DNA of 64,000 nt. Origin: an uncultured Pelagibacteraceae bacterium. Lineage in GTDB: Bacteria > Pseudomonadota > Alphaproteobacteria > Pelagibacterales > Pelagibacteraceae. The stretch lies in contig CACMYV010000002.1 in the NCBI GenBank assembly GCA_902617975.1, positions 1 through 64,000 of the forward strand. Direction: 5' to 3'. The number at the start of each line of letters is the position of its first letter. Within the stretch, counting starts at the first letter, position 1. Below, in pieces: positions 17,256 through 26,498 of this stretch. The notes under the pieces were generated by a model. That model was not told the DNA's origin, did not search any database, and saw only the letters and a list, made by a program, of their open reading frames with translations. The position numbers and the translations under genes were made by a program.

Positions 17256-18353
17256 TTATTTCTTCAACGAATTAGCATAAGCCATTCCTAGCTTAGCATT
17301 CGATGTTTGTGCACCTGACCAGAATGGTACAGCAGTATTAGCAAAGCTTATCATTGAGTCATAAACTTCTTTAAAGAATGCGTTTTCTTTTGCATTTTTC
17401 TCTAAAGTTGCTTTTGCTGCAGCCATATAAGCTGGGAAATAATCAGCTGGTGTATCTTCAAGTATCACACCATGATTTTCAGTTAGATCTTTAAGTGCTA
17501 ATCCATTAGTGTTGATTCTGTAAGCTAAAGCTCTCATCAACGATGCATCAGCAGCCATTTTCATTGAAAATTTCTCATGGTCAGTGAACTTATCGTAAGT
17601 GCTTTTATTTAAGTAAAAGTCAGCATTTACGACTACTTGGTGTAAACCTTGTAGATAGTAGTGTTTTAATACTTTATGTATACCAAACACTTTATCTGGT
17701 TGAGGACAACACCACTCAGCAGCATCAATAGTTCCTGCTTCCAATGCTGGAAGAATATCTCCACCACCCATTGCAACTGAAGCTATTCCAATGTCTTTAT
17801 ATGTTTGACCTGGAATTCCTGGAGGAGTTCTGAATTTAAATGTTCTGAAATCATCCATATCTTTGATTTTTCTTGGGAACCATCCTAGAGCTTCTGGACC
17901 TACTGGTTGAAGCATGAAACCTTTAATGTCTCTTTTCATTTCTCCCCAAAGTCTATCATATAGTTGTTCTCCACCACCATATAAAAACCATGATAAGAAT
18001 GCGATGTTATCAATTCCTACACCACCACCTGCTACTGGCGAACCAAATAACATAGCAGCTGGATGTTCTCCAGACCAATAGTGAGTCCAAGCAAATCCGC
18101 AATCAATCAAACCTTTATCAACAGCATCAAGAGTTTCTTTAACTCCAACTACTGTTCCCGCTGGCATAATTTCAAATTTTAGAGATCCACCTGTTAGTTT
18201 TGTTACGTTGTCAGTAAAGTCTTTTAACATTACCGCTTCATCACCTTTAGCGCTAATAACCGTCTGACACTTTAACGTTTTTGCAGCATTCGCATTTGAA
18301 ATAAATCCAAATACTAAGAAAGCAGCAAACAACGCTGAAACGATTTTTTTCAT
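17256..18353 (-). CDS. dctP: TRAP transporter substrate-binding protein DctP
   Basis: A 365-residue periplasmic TRAP binding protein with a signal peptide ending SNANAA. Conserved blocks include LDAVDKGLIDCGFAWTHYW, KFRTPPGIPGQTYKDIG with the ligand-binding Arg, and EAGTIDAAEWCCPQPDK. The last resembles the mannitol/chloroaromatic or 2-oxoacid (TakP-like) branch rather than C4-dicarboxylate DctP. It is the first gene of the minus-strand TRAP unit and is divergent from the GMC oxidoreductase gene. Confidence 0.92.
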   Translation of the reverse strand: MKKIVSALFAAFLVFGFISNANAAKTLKCQTVISAKGDEAVMLKDFTDNVTKLTGGSLKFEIMPAGTVVGVKETLDAVDKGLIDCGFAWTHYWSGEHPAAMLFGSPVAGGGVGIDNIAFLSWFLYGGGEQLYDRLWGEMKRDIKGFMLQPVGPEALGWFPRKIKDMDDFRTFKFRTPPGIPGQTYKDIGIASVAMGGGDILPALEAGTIDAAEWCCPQPDKVFGIHKVLKHYYLQGLHQVVVNADFYLNKSTYDKFTDHEKFSMKMAADASLMRALAYRINTNGLALKDLTENHGVILEDTPADYFPAYMAAAKATLEKNAKENAFFKEVYDSMISFANTAVPFWSGAQTSNAKLGMAYANSLKK

Positions 18354-18488
18354 AATATCCCTCTCTTTTTATTTATAATGTTAAGATCCTCTCAAAAATC
18401 AAAGCCACATACAAGTGTCATTTCGACGTTTTTATGAGAAAAATGTTTAAAATCATTAAATATTCATTAAAGATTATTTATAAAAAAT

Positions 18489-20093
18489 ATGGATAAATTT
18501 GATTACATAATTATTGGTGCAGGTTCAGCTGGATGTGTTTTAGCTAATAGATTAACATCAAATCCTGACATAAAAGTTCTTTTACTTGAAGCTGGAGGAA
18601 AAGATACCAATCCTTGGATCCATATCCCGGGGGGTTATTTTAAAACCATGCACAATCCAAATACTGACTGGTGTTTTAATACTGAAAAAGAACCAAACTG
18701 CGATAACAGACAAATGGTTTACCCTAGGGGTAAAACACTAGGTGGAAGCTCTTCGATTAATGGAATGCTTTATATTAGAGGTCAATCGAATGATTATAAT
18801 TATTGGAGACAATTAGGTAATGTTGGTTGGTCGTGGGATGATGTTCTACCCTATTTTAAAAAATCTGAAGATTTTCAATTTGGAGAAAATGAATTTCATG
18901 GTTCTGGAGGGCCTATTGCAGTTGAGAAAATTAGGGCAACATTTAAAGTTCTAGATTTATTTTTAGAAGCTGCTGAAGAACATGGTTATAAAAGAACTGA
19001 TGATTTTAACAACGGTGATAATGAAGGAATGGGATATTTTCCCTTTACAATTAAAAATGGATTTAGATGTAGTACAGCTGTAGGTTATTTAAATCCAGTT
19101 AAGAGTAGAAAAAATTTAAAAATTATAACTAAAGCGCATATTAAAAATATAGAATTTGAGAATAAAAAAGCAAAAAAAGTAAATTATTGGATAGATGGTA
19201 AAGAATTTTCTGTTGAGACTAATAAAGAAATTATATTAAGTGCAGGTACAATTGGTTCGCCTCATATATTACAAGCATCAGGTATTGGACCAGGAGAACT
19301 TCTAAAAGAAAACAATATTAATGTTTTAAAAGATCATCAAGGAGTTGGAAGAAATCTAACTGATCATTTAATGCTAAGACCTGTTTACAAAATTAAAAAT
19401 TTAGAAACTTTAAATGATATTTACTACAGCTTTACTAAAAAAATGTTATCTGGTTTAAAGTTTCTTCTCTTAAGAAAAGGACCTTTAACAGTTGGAGCTA
19501 GTTATGTTTGTGGTTTTGTTAAAAGTGATGAACATTTAGAAACTCCAAATCTTCAATTTCATATTTCACCAGCAAGCACAGATCTTTTGGGTAAATCAGC
19601 TTTACATAAATTTCCTGCCTTCACTCCAACAATTACAAATGTTAGACCAACAAGTAGAGGGTCTATTGAATTAAAATCTCCAGATACTAGAGTTTCACCA
19701 AAAATAAAAATGAATTATTTATCAACTGATGAAGATCGTGAGATTGCTGGAAAAGCATTAAAGATTGTAAGAAAAATTGTTATGGAGTCTAAAGCTTATA
19801 AAGATTATCAACCTGAAGAGCTTAGACCGGGAATCAATATTACAGATAATGAAGAATTAGCAACAGAAGCAGGAAAATTTGCGAATACCATATTCCATCC
19901 TGTGAGCACATGTAGAATGGGTAAAGATGAAAATGCTGTTGTTAACGATCGATTAGTCGCTCATGGACTAGAAAATTTAAGGGTTGTAGATGCCTCTGTT
20001 ATGCCTCATATCACATCAGGAAATACAAATGCACCGACAATAATGATTGCGGAAAAAGCAGCTGATATGATAATTGAGGATAGTAGAAGATGA
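18489..20093 (+). CDS. GMC family oxidoreductase (choline dehydrogenase-like)
   Basis: An FAD-dependent alcohol oxidoreductase of 534 residues. The dinucleotide motif GAGSAGCVLANRL is at residues 10-22, the GMC signature GRKTLGGSSSINGMLYIRG-like block (here PRGKTLGGSSSINGM) near 80, and the catalytic pair lies in HPVSTCRMG (His near 470) and SGNTNAPT (Asn near 514). It resembles BetA, which oxidises choline to betaine aldehyde, but many marine homologues use other alcohols, and no betaine aldehyde dehydrogenase is adjacent. It overlaps the TerC gene by 4 bases. Confidence 0.88.
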   Translation: MDKFDYIIIGAGSAGCVLANRLTSNPDIKVLLLEAGGKDTNPWIHIPGGYFKTMHNPNTDWCFNTEKEPNCDNRQMVYPRGKTLGGSSSINGMLYIRGQSNDYNYWRQLGNVGWSWDDVLPYFKKSEDFQFGENEFHGSGGPIAVEKIRATFKVLDLFLEAAEEHGYKRTDDFNNGDNEGMGYFPFTIKNGFRCSTAVGYLNPVKSRKNLKIITKAHIKNIEFENKKAKKVNYWIDGKEFSVETNKEIILSAGTIGSPHILQASGIGPGELLKENNINVLKDHQGVGRNLTDHLMLRPVYKIKNLETLNDIYYSFTKKMLSGLKFLLLRKGPLTVGASYVCGFVKSDEHLETPNLQFHISPASTDLLGKSALHKFPAFTPTITNVRPTSRGSIELKSPDTRVSPKIKMNYLSTDEDREIAGKALKIVRKIVMESKAYKDYQPEELRPGINITDNEELATEAGKFANTIFHPVSTCRMGKDENAVVNDRLVAHGLENLRVVDASVMPHITSGNTNAPTIMIAEKAADMIIEDSRR

Positions 20094-20668
20094 CCGAACA
20101 AATAGTAATTTTTTTTCAAATAGTTTTTATCGATTTAGTTTTAGCAGGTGATAATGCAATTATAATTGGAATGGTTGCTTCTCAATTTCCAACCGAGCAA
20201 AGAAAAAAAATTATTTTTTGGGGAATTGGAGCAGCAGTAGTTTTAAGAATTATATTTACTCTGATCACCGCTTATCTATTACAAATCACAGGACTTAGAC
20301 TTATAGGTGGAATATTACTTCTTTATATATGTTACAGACTTTATGAAGATGTAATAAAAATGAATGGTAATGCTGAAGAAAATGTAAAAAAAGTAGATAA
20401 CAGTTCATTCATGAAAGCTATATCAACTGTAATTCTTGCAGATGTAACAATGAGTTTAGATAATGTCTTAGGAGTAGCAGGTGCAGCTAGAGATCACTAT
20501 ATGTTATTAATATTTGGTCTAGTTTTATCTATAGTTTTAATGGCCACTGCAGCAACATTGATATCTGGCTGGATTAAAAAGTATAAATGGATAGGATGGG
20601 TTGGATTATTAGCAATATTATTTGTTGCAATAGAGTTAATATATACAGACGTAAAACTATTTATATAA
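20090..20668 (+). CDS. TerC/YjbE family integral membrane protein
   Basis: A 192-residue protein with about six or seven helices. The paired acidic motifs FIDLVLAGDNAIIIG (near residue 15) and LADVTMSLDNVLGV (near 118) are the family signature and are thought to contact metal ions. TerC-family proteins are linked to metal (Mn2+) export or metallation. It is coupled to the upstream GMC gene by an ATGA overlap and the SDR gene starts directly after its stop, so it is co-transcribed with metabolic genes. Confidence 0.88.
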   Translation: MTEQIVIFFQIVFIDLVLAGDNAIIIGMVASQFPTEQRKKIIFWGIGAAVVLRIIFTLITAYLLQITGLRLIGGILLLYICYRLYEDVIKMNGNAEENVKKVDNSSFMKAISTVILADVTMSLDNVLGVAGAARDHYMLLIFGLVLSIVLMATAATLISGWIKKYKWIGWVGLLAILFVAIELIYTDVKLFI

Positions 20669-21427
20669 ATGTATTTAAAAAAAATTAATTTAAAAAATAA
20701 AGTTGCCTTAGTAACTGGTGCAGGAAAAGGTATTGGTAGAGCTTGTTCAATTGCTCTTGCGGAAGCTGGTGCAACTATAATTGGTATAAGTAGAACTACT
20801 TCTGATCTTAATAAACTTCAAAAAGATATAAAAAAAGTTAAAGGAAAATTAGTTAAAATAACTTGCGATATAATGGATTATGAGGATCTTTCTTCTAAAT
20901 TAAAAAAAATTAAGAAAGTTGATATACTTGTAAATAATGCTGGCACAAACATTCCTGAGCCTTTTGAAAAAATAAAACAAACAAGTATGAATTATCTTGT
21001 AGATTTAAATATGAAAGCAGCATTCAATGTTGCGCAATTAGTAGTCCTAAAAATGTTAAAAAATAAAAAAAAAGGTGGATCTATAATTAATATGTCCTCA
21101 CAATTAGGGCATGTCGGTATGTCAGGTAGAAATATTTATAACATGACAAAATTTGGAATTGAGGGATTAACAAAAGGAATGGGAGTTGAACTTGCAACAA
21201 AAAATATTAGAGTAAATACAGTTGCACCTACATTTGTTGAAACTCCAATGGTTAAAAAATTCTTTAAAAATAAAAAATTTAAACAACTAGCTTTAAGTAA
21301 TATACCCATGGGAAAAGTTGCAACAGAGTCTGATGTGGCTACAGCAGTATGTTTTTTAGCTTCAGATGCTGCGAGTATGATAACTGGTACATCAATTGTA
21401 ATTGATGGGGGTTGGACAGCAAAATAA
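20669..21427 (+). CDS. Short-chain dehydrogenase/reductase
   Basis: A classical SDR of 252 residues. The cofactor motif TGAGKGIG is near residue 16, NNAGTN near 89, and the catalytic Ser-Tyr-Lys set is in NMSSQLG and YNMTK. The C-terminal block GTSIVIDGGWTAK is typical. The substrate is unknown; similarity to gluconate 5-dehydrogenase or 3-oxoacyl reductase types is general only. The ATG directly follows the TerC stop, and its stop overlaps the M23 peptidase start (TAATG). Confidence 0.92.
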   Translation: MYLKKINLKNKVALVTGAGKGIGRACSIALAEAGATIIGISRTTSDLNKLQKDIKKVKGKLVKITCDIMDYEDLSSKLKKIKKVDILVNNAGTNIPEPFEKIKQTSMNYLVDLNMKAAFNVAQLVVLKMLKNKKKGGSIINMSSQLGHVGMSGRNIYNMTKFGIEGLTKGMGVELATKNIRVNTVAPTFVETPMVKKFFKNKKFKQLALSNIPMGKVATESDVATAVCFLASDAASMITGTSIVIDGGWTAK

Positions 21428-22215
21428 TGAAAAAATTGTTGCTTTTTATAGCAATTATATTTTCTACACACTCTCATGCTTTAGAGTTTCAAGGTAAATT
21501 TTTACAAGGACATTTTATTTTAGGTAAAGCGGAGGCTGGATCGAAGGTATTTGTAGATAAAACACAAGTTAAAGTATCTGAGGATGGATATTTCGTATTC
21601 GGTATAGATAGAGATCGAAAATTCGATGTTGCTATTACTGAAATAAATAATGGAAAAAAAAACAAAATTATAAAAAAAGTTTTTAAAAGAAAATATAAAA
21701 TTCAAAGAATAGATGGTCTGCCTGAAAATAAAGTTACACCACCTGAATCTGTTTATAAAAGAATTAAAGAAGAAAATGGGAGAATTGGAAAAGCAAGAGC
21801 AATAAATTCAGATTTAACTTTCTTTACTGAGCAATTTATTATGCCTGTTAAAGGAATAATTAGTGGAGTTTACGGTAGCCAAAGAATTCTAAATGGTAAA
21901 CCAAAGTGGCCTCACTATGGGATTGATATTGCAGCTAAACAGGGAACTGAAATAAAATCATCTGGAACTGGAATAGTGACTATGGCGGAAGATGATCTTT
22001 ATTATACAGGTGGTACTGTAATAATGGACCATGGACATGGTATTTCAACGATATATTCACATTTAGAAAATGTAATGGTTAAAGTTGGTGATGAAGTTAA
22101 ACAAGGAGAAATTATTGGAACTGTTGGATCTACTGGTAGATCAACTGGTCCTCATTTAGATTTTAGAATAAATTGGTTTCAAACTAGACTTGATCCTATG
22201 AGCATTCTTCAATAA
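21427..22215 (+). CDS. M23 family (LytM) peptidase with altered metal-ligand motif
   Basis: A secreted protein of about 262 residues with a signal peptide (MKKLLLFIAIIFSTHSHA) and a C-terminal LytM domain: HYGIDIAAKQGTEIKSSGTG provides the first His and Asp ligands, and the second motif reads GPHLDFRINW. In most M23 peptidases this is HxH; here the second His is Asp. The fold suggests peptidoglycan cross-bridge hydrolysis or a regulator of it. The ORF track starts at a TTG at 21412 inside the SDR gene; the ATG at 21427, overlapping the SDR stop, opens with the signal peptide and is chosen. Confidence 0.88.
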   Translation: MKKLLLFIAIIFSTHSHALEFQGKFLQGHFILGKAEAGSKVFVDKTQVKVSEDGYFVFGIDRDRKFDVAITEINNGKKNKIIKKVFKRKYKIQRIDGLPENKVTPPESVYKRIKEENGRIGKARAINSDLTFFTEQFIMPVKGIISGVYGSQRILNGKPKWPHYGIDIAAKQGTEIKSSGTGIVTMAEDDLYYTGGTVIMDHGHGISTIYSHLENVMVKVGDEVKQGEIIGTVGSTGRSTGPHLDFRINWFQTRLDPMSILQ

Positions 22216-22224
22216 GTTCAGGCT

Positions 22225-22998
22225 ATGAAAAATGAAATTAATCGTATTGCTGGAAGACTTGTAAAAGCTTACAACACAAACACTGTCATTAATCCTATCC
22301 CAGTAAAATATTGTAAAAATATTAATTTAGCTAATAAACTTAGAAAATTGTGTGAAGATCAAATTAAAGATGAAACAATTGGAATAAAAGCTGGTGGAAC
22401 TGGAATTCAAGCTTTAAAAAAATTAAAAGAAAAAGAACCTTTTACAGCAAAAGTATTTAAAAAAAGATTAGTCAAATCTGGTCAAAAGGTAAAAATAAAC
22501 CAACATGCTAAAGGTATAGAGGTTGAAGTTTATTATTTTATTAAGAAATCTTTCTTTGATTTCAAAGGAAAGGTTACAAAATTAAATGTCACTAAATTTA
22601 TTAAATTTATGGGACCTTGTTTTGAAATAGTTGGATTTAGACAAAGAAATAAGAAGTTTACATATTTGGGAGATATTTGTGGAGATTTTGGATTTAACAT
22701 CAAATTTGTTGTTGGAAGAAAGACAAAATTTAAAAAATTGAATTTAAATAATTTAAAAACATCATTGGTTAGTAAGAAGAATGGAGTAAAAGTAAATGGT
22801 AATACAAATATTGTTTATATTAATCCATTAAATTCTTTAAGATTTGTTTTAAATAAAGTTAAGAAAGAAAAGATAAACCTAAACAAAGATTTTTATGTTT
22901 TCACAGGTTCAACTGTGGGAGTAGTTCCATTTAAAGGAAAAGGATTATACAAAGGAACAGTTGATAAAATTGGTTCTGTTAGTGTTAACATTCGTTAA
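22225..22998 (+). CDS. Fumarylacetoacetase/2-oxopent-4-enoate hydratase (MhpD-like) family protein
   Basis: A 257-residue protein. GIKAGGTGIQALKKL resembles the GYKVGLTS segment of MhpD/XylJ hydratases, and the C-terminus TGSTVGVVPFKGKGLYKGTVDKIGSVSVNI matches the conserved end of the family. The usual acidic metal-binding EIE-type triad is not obvious in the middle section, so the activity may differ. It lies 9 bases after the peptidase gene and its stop overlaps the creatinase-like gene. It is Lys-rich like its neighbours, so no sign of recent transfer. Confidence 0.7.
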   Translation: MKNEINRIAGRLVKAYNTNTVINPIPVKYCKNINLANKLRKLCEDQIKDETIGIKAGGTGIQALKKLKEKEPFTAKVFKKRLVKSGQKVKINQHAKGIEVEVYYFIKKSFFDFKGKVTKLNVTKFIKFMGPCFEIVGFRQRNKKFTYLGDICGDFGFNIKFVVGRKTKFKKLNLNNLKTSLVSKKNGVKVNGNTNIVYINPLNSLRFVLNKVKKEKINLNKDFYVFTGSTVGVVPFKGKGLYKGTVDKIGSVSVNIR

Positions 22999-24149
22999 TG
23001 GGTCTTCATTTTAGTAAAGAAGAATTCTCAAATAGAAAAGAGAAGACACTAAACTCTATGAAAAATGAGAGTATAGATGCTCTTATTATATTTAGACAGG
23101 AGTCTATGTATTGGCTCACTGGTTATGACACTTTCGGATATGTTTTTTTTCAAGCATTAGTTTTAGATCAAAAAGGTAACGTAATATTATTAACTAGAGC
23201 TCCTGATTTAAGGCAAGCTCAAAACACATCTAATATTAGTGATATCAGAATTTGGGTTGATAAAGATGGTGCTAATCCTGCTGATGATCTCAAAATAATT
23301 TTAGATGAACTTAATTTAAAAGGTAAAAAAATTGGTGTTGAATATGAAGCCTACGGTCTAACAGGAAGAAATGCATTAAGACTTAACACAGTATTACAAA
23401 ACTATTGCTCAATTGAGGATAAGTCAGAATTAATCACAAAACTAAGAGTAATTAAATCTAATGAAGAAATTAGTTATGTTAAAAAAGCAGCAAATTTAGC
23501 TGACAAGGCTTTGGATGAAGTTTGGAAGTATGCAAAAGCAGGAGTAAGTGAGTCTAAAATTTTAGCTGAAATGAATAGAGTTATATTTGAAGGAGGTGGA
23601 GATTATCCTGCTAATGAATTTATCATAGGGTCTGGAAAGAATGCCCTACTCTGTCGATATCAAGCAGAAAAACAAATACTTAATAATCAAGATCAGTTAA
23701 CCATTGAATGGGCTGGAACCTATAGGCACTATCATTCAGCTATGTTTAGAACAATACCCATAGGAAAAGCAGATCCGAAACATCATAAAATGCATGAAGC
23801 ATGTGTTGAAGCTCTTACAAATTGTGAAAATAAATTAAAGCCTGGAAATAAAATAGGAGAAGTTTTTGATGTTCATGCAAAAACTTTTGATGATCATGGC
23901 TTTAAGAATTCAAGAATGAATGCATGTGGTTATTCTTTAGGTGCAACTTTTTCTCCAAACTGGATGGATTGGCCGATGCTTTACACAGGAAATCAATATG
24001 AGATCCAACAAGGAAATGTATTTTTTATGCACATGATATTAATGGACTCTGAAAATCAATTAGCCATGAATTTAGGCGAAACATATCTTGTTACTGAAAA
24101 AGGTAATGAAAGATTAGGTAAGCAGAAATTTGACCTGGTTGTCCTATAA
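22998..24149 (+). CDS. Creatinase/M24-fold hydrolase lacking the usual metal ligands (ectoine hydrolase/creatinase-like)
   Basis: A 383-residue two-domain pita-bread protein: an N-terminal creatinase domain (QESMYWLTGYDTFGY) and a C-terminal M24 domain. In metal-dependent M24 peptidases the first motif carries Asp ligands; here it reads TIEWAGTYRHYHSAMFRT, with Glu and His in their places. That is the creatinase situation, in which catalysis uses His rather than metal. Creatinase and ectoine hydrolase (DoeA/EutD) act on small amidine or cyclic compounds, so a C-N hydrolase for a compatible solute is more likely than a peptidase. The start overlaps the hydratase stop. Confidence 0.8.
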   Translation: MGLHFSKEEFSNRKEKTLNSMKNESIDALIIFRQESMYWLTGYDTFGYVFFQALVLDQKGNVILLTRAPDLRQAQNTSNISDIRIWVDKDGANPADDLKIILDELNLKGKKIGVEYEAYGLTGRNALRLNTVLQNYCSIEDKSELITKLRVIKSNEEISYVKKAANLADKALDEVWKYAKAGVSESKILAEMNRVIFEGGGDYPANEFIIGSGKNALLCRYQAEKQILNNQDQLTIEWAGTYRHYHSAMFRTIPIGKADPKHHKMHEACVEALTNCENKLKPGNKIGEVFDVHAKTFDDHGFKNSRMNACGYSLGATFSPNWMDWPMLYTGNQYEIQQGNVFFMHMILMDSENQLAMNLGETYLVTEKGNERLGKQKFDLVVL

Positions 24150-24197
24150 TAAAGATATTATGAATAAAAAAACTATGGTGCTAATATACAAAAAATA

Positions 24198-25034
24198 ATG
24201 TTAAATTTTTTAACAAACAAAACGCCTTTAGTTATTTGTGACGTTGGAGCAAGCCCTATAGATAAAACAGAATTTATTGATGACCTCTTTAATAACACTA
24301 AAAGCAAATTATTAGGATTTGAGCCAAACAAAGATGAATTTGAAAAAATAGATAAAACAAATCAGAATAAAAAATTTTATAATTACGCCTTAGGAGATGG
24401 AAATGATAAAAAATTGAATATTTGTAAGGCTCCAGGGATGTCTTCTTTTTTAAAACCTAATTTGGATTATTTAAAACTTTTTTATGGATTTGAAGAATGG
24501 GCAAAAATTGAAAAGGAGGAAACTGTTAAAACAAAAAAATTAAATGATATCGACGAAGAAATTGATTTTATCAAAATTGATGTTCAAGGATATGAATATG
24601 AAGTTTTAACTAATGGCACTAATAAACTTAAAAATGCTAAAGTTGTTCAATTTGAAAGTTCACCCTTTCCTTTATATATCAATGAAAAATCGATTTCAGA
24701 GATAATAAATTTGCTTGAAAAGAATGGATTTATGCTTCACATGTTTAATAAAATTCATACTAGAGCATTTAAACCAATGAAATTTTCTAATAATAAACTC
24801 GTTGGACTTAATCACTTATTTCAACTTGATTGTGTAATGATAAAAAATTTTAAAGAAATAAAAGAATATGATCAAAATGAGCTAATTAAATTAATTCTAA
24901 TTATGTTTTACTCTTTTAAATCATACGATTTTGTAGATTATTTAATTAACCTTTTAGACAAAAAAAATGGCACTTCATATATAGTTAAATATAGAAATCT
25001 AATAAAAGATTTAAAAATATCAAAAAAATATTGA
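24198..25034 (+). CDS. FkbM family SAM-dependent methyltransferase
   Basis: A 278-residue protein. VICDVGASPIDKTEF gives the SAM-binding loop, LLGFEPNKDEF the acidic residue at the end of strand 2, and IDFIKIDVQGYEYEVL is the FkbM hallmark. The second half (after about residue 190) is less conserved. FkbM enzymes O-methylate sugars or natural products, but the target here is unknown. It ends the plus-strand run, about 50 bases after the creatinase-like gene, and is convergent with the next gene. Confidence 0.85.
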   Translation: MLNFLTNKTPLVICDVGASPIDKTEFIDDLFNNTKSKLLGFEPNKDEFEKIDKTNQNKKFYNYALGDGNDKKLNICKAPGMSSFLKPNLDYLKLFYGFEEWAKIEKEETVKTKKLNDIDEEIDFIKIDVQGYEYEVLTNGTNKLKNAKVVQFESSPFPLYINEKSISEIINLLEKNGFMLHMFNKIHTRAFKPMKFSNNKLVGLNHLFQLDCVMIKNFKEIKEYDQNELIKLILIMFYSFKSYDFVDYLINLLDKKNGTSYIVKYRNLIKDLKISKKY

Positions 25035-25043
25035 TATATTGGT

Positions 25044-25502
25044 TTAAAGCTCTTTAGTGCATCTAAAGAAAGAAATATATTTTTCATTATCTTTAGTATT
25101 CATATTTTTTGTGACTTCGTGAATTAATTCACCAGTTGATCTATTTAAAAATACTGACTCCGAATATCTTTTTTTTTTATCTATATTTTTAAATAAAATG
25201 GTGTCGTTTTTAGCAATTCTGACATCATCTTTACTAATATCTGAGTAAGTATCGATAAATTTTGATAAACCATTAATAGTAAGTTTACTTGGTTGTGCTG
25301 CTACAACTTTTAATACTTTGTTTTTATCAACTTCAATATTGTCTGCAGTAAAAGTTTGATAATTAAAATCTTTATTTTTGATCATTATTTTTTCTAATTT
25401 ACAATCAAATGTGATTTTAAAATCATGGATGATATCTGTATTTTTTGAATAGGTAATGGATGTTGAAAAAAGTAAAATTACTATTGAAAATATAATTTTC
25501 AT
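25044..25502 (-). CDS. Exported protein of unknown function
   Basis: A 152-residue protein starting with a signal peptide (MKIIFSIVILLFSTSITYS). The mature part contains KNDTILFKN and ends with a pattern in which the third-last residues are CTKEL; two Cys (in FDCKLEK and FRCTKEL) could form a disulphide. No family is recognised. It directly follows the renalase-like flavoprotein gene (stop-to-start contact at 25502/25503), so the two are probably co-transcribed. Confidence 0.7.
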   Translation of the reverse strand: MKIIFSIVILLFSTSITYSKNTDIIHDFKITFDCKLEKIMIKNKDFNYQTFTADNIEVDKNKVLKVVAAQPSKLTINGLSKFIDTYSDISKDDVRIAKNDTILFKNIDKKKRYSESVFLNRSTGELIHEVTKNMNTKDNEKYISFFRCTKEL

Positions 25503-26480
25503 TTATTTACCATATCGTATTTTATTATGTAAATCGTGTGCACTTTGCCACCCATTTTCTAATCTTGGTCCTCCAAAATAATCACCACATAAACCTAATT
25601 TTAAAGACTTATTCCACAAAGATAATTGTTTAAGTGGTTTTGAATTAGATGAATACATCCACCCATGAATTATTGAGTGATAAATTTTTTTGATTTTTAA
25701 ATTTGTTAATTTTTCAAATTTTTTAACTATTTGATTAGTATAGTATTTTCTTTTGTTTCTATAATCTTTAGTAAATTTATTACCATATTTGTATGTGCTT
25801 TGAAGTGTCCATAAATCATACTTATAGTTAAACCTTTTCTTACTATTTTCGTATGAGGCCCAACCAAGCATATCATCATTAAAAAAGTAGCTACTATTAG
25901 ATTGCTTAAGCTTATTTGTAACAATCATAACTGTTAAATTGGCATCCATCTTAACTTTTTGATTTAAATAAGATTTATTTAAATATTTTTGTCCTAATTT
26001 CTTACTTTGAGGAAAAGGACAGGTCAAAATAAGGTTTTTACATTTTTGTTTTACATCATTTTTAAAAGTTAATTCCCAATAATCGTTTAATCTCTTTAAG
26101 TTTGTAAGCTCATGTTCAAAATTACAATTAATTTTCTTTAATAAATGTTTGCTAATAGAGTTGTTTCCTTTTGTTCCAATTAATTTTAAATGATTTTTAA
26201 TTTCTTTGACTGTTTTATGCAGAAATAAATGATTTCCTCTCCACTTTTTTAAAACTTTTTTGTTAATAAGTTGATTAGTAAATGTTTTAAATTTTGTGGA
26301 TTTTGGAGAGATATATTGAAGTCCGTGATCAAATCCGACTTTATCTTTAAATTTTTTAAATGAACTTCTTCCACCATAACCTCTTGCTTTATCATAAACT
26401 GCAACGGAATATTTTTTATTTAATAAGTTTGCTATCGTTGATCCAGAAATTCCCGATCCTATTATGCAAAAATCAAGCAT
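25503..26480 (-). CDS. NAD(P)/FAD-dependent oxidoreductase, renalase-like
   Basis: A 325-residue flavoprotein of the amine-oxidase/renalase superfamily. The FAD motif GSGISGSTIANLL is at residues 8-20, followed by KARGYGGRSSFKK, a standard second FAD motif. The C-terminal GLCGDYFGGPRLENGWQSAHDL closes the FAD site. Bacterial homologues oxidise reduced or isomeric pyridine nucleotides or remain uncharacterised. It lies 18 bases after the aminotransferase gene and is followed by a small exported protein. Confidence 0.82.
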   Translation of the reverse strand: MLDFCIIGSGISGSTIANLLNKKYSVAVYDKARGYGGRSSFKKFKDKVGFDHGLQYISPKSTKFKTFTNQLINKKVLKKWRGNHLFLHKTVKEIKNHLKLIGTKGNNSISKHLLKKINCNFEHELTNLKRLNDYWELTFKNDVKQKCKNLILTCPFPQSKKLGQKYLNKSYLNQKVKMDANLTVMIVTNKLKQSNSSYFFNDDMLGWASYENSKKRFNYKYDLWTLQSTYKYGNKFTKDYRNKRKYYTNQIVKKFEKLTNLKIKKIYHSIIHGWMYSSNSKPLKQLSLWNKSLKLGLCGDYFGGPRLENGWQSAHDLHNKIRYGK

Positions 26481-26498
26481 GATTTGTAACTTGATTGA

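Noticed and set aside
24160-24198. A 12-codon frame ending at the FkbM start (possible leader peptide)
   Set aside because: Very short, no amino acid bias or attenuator hairpin around it, and such frames are frequent by chance in this composition.
25017-25037. ATATCAA/TTGATAT hairpin between convergent genes as a bidirectional terminator
   Set aside because: Only 7 bp and almost all A-T with a 7-base loop; too weak and too likely by chance in AT-rich DNA.
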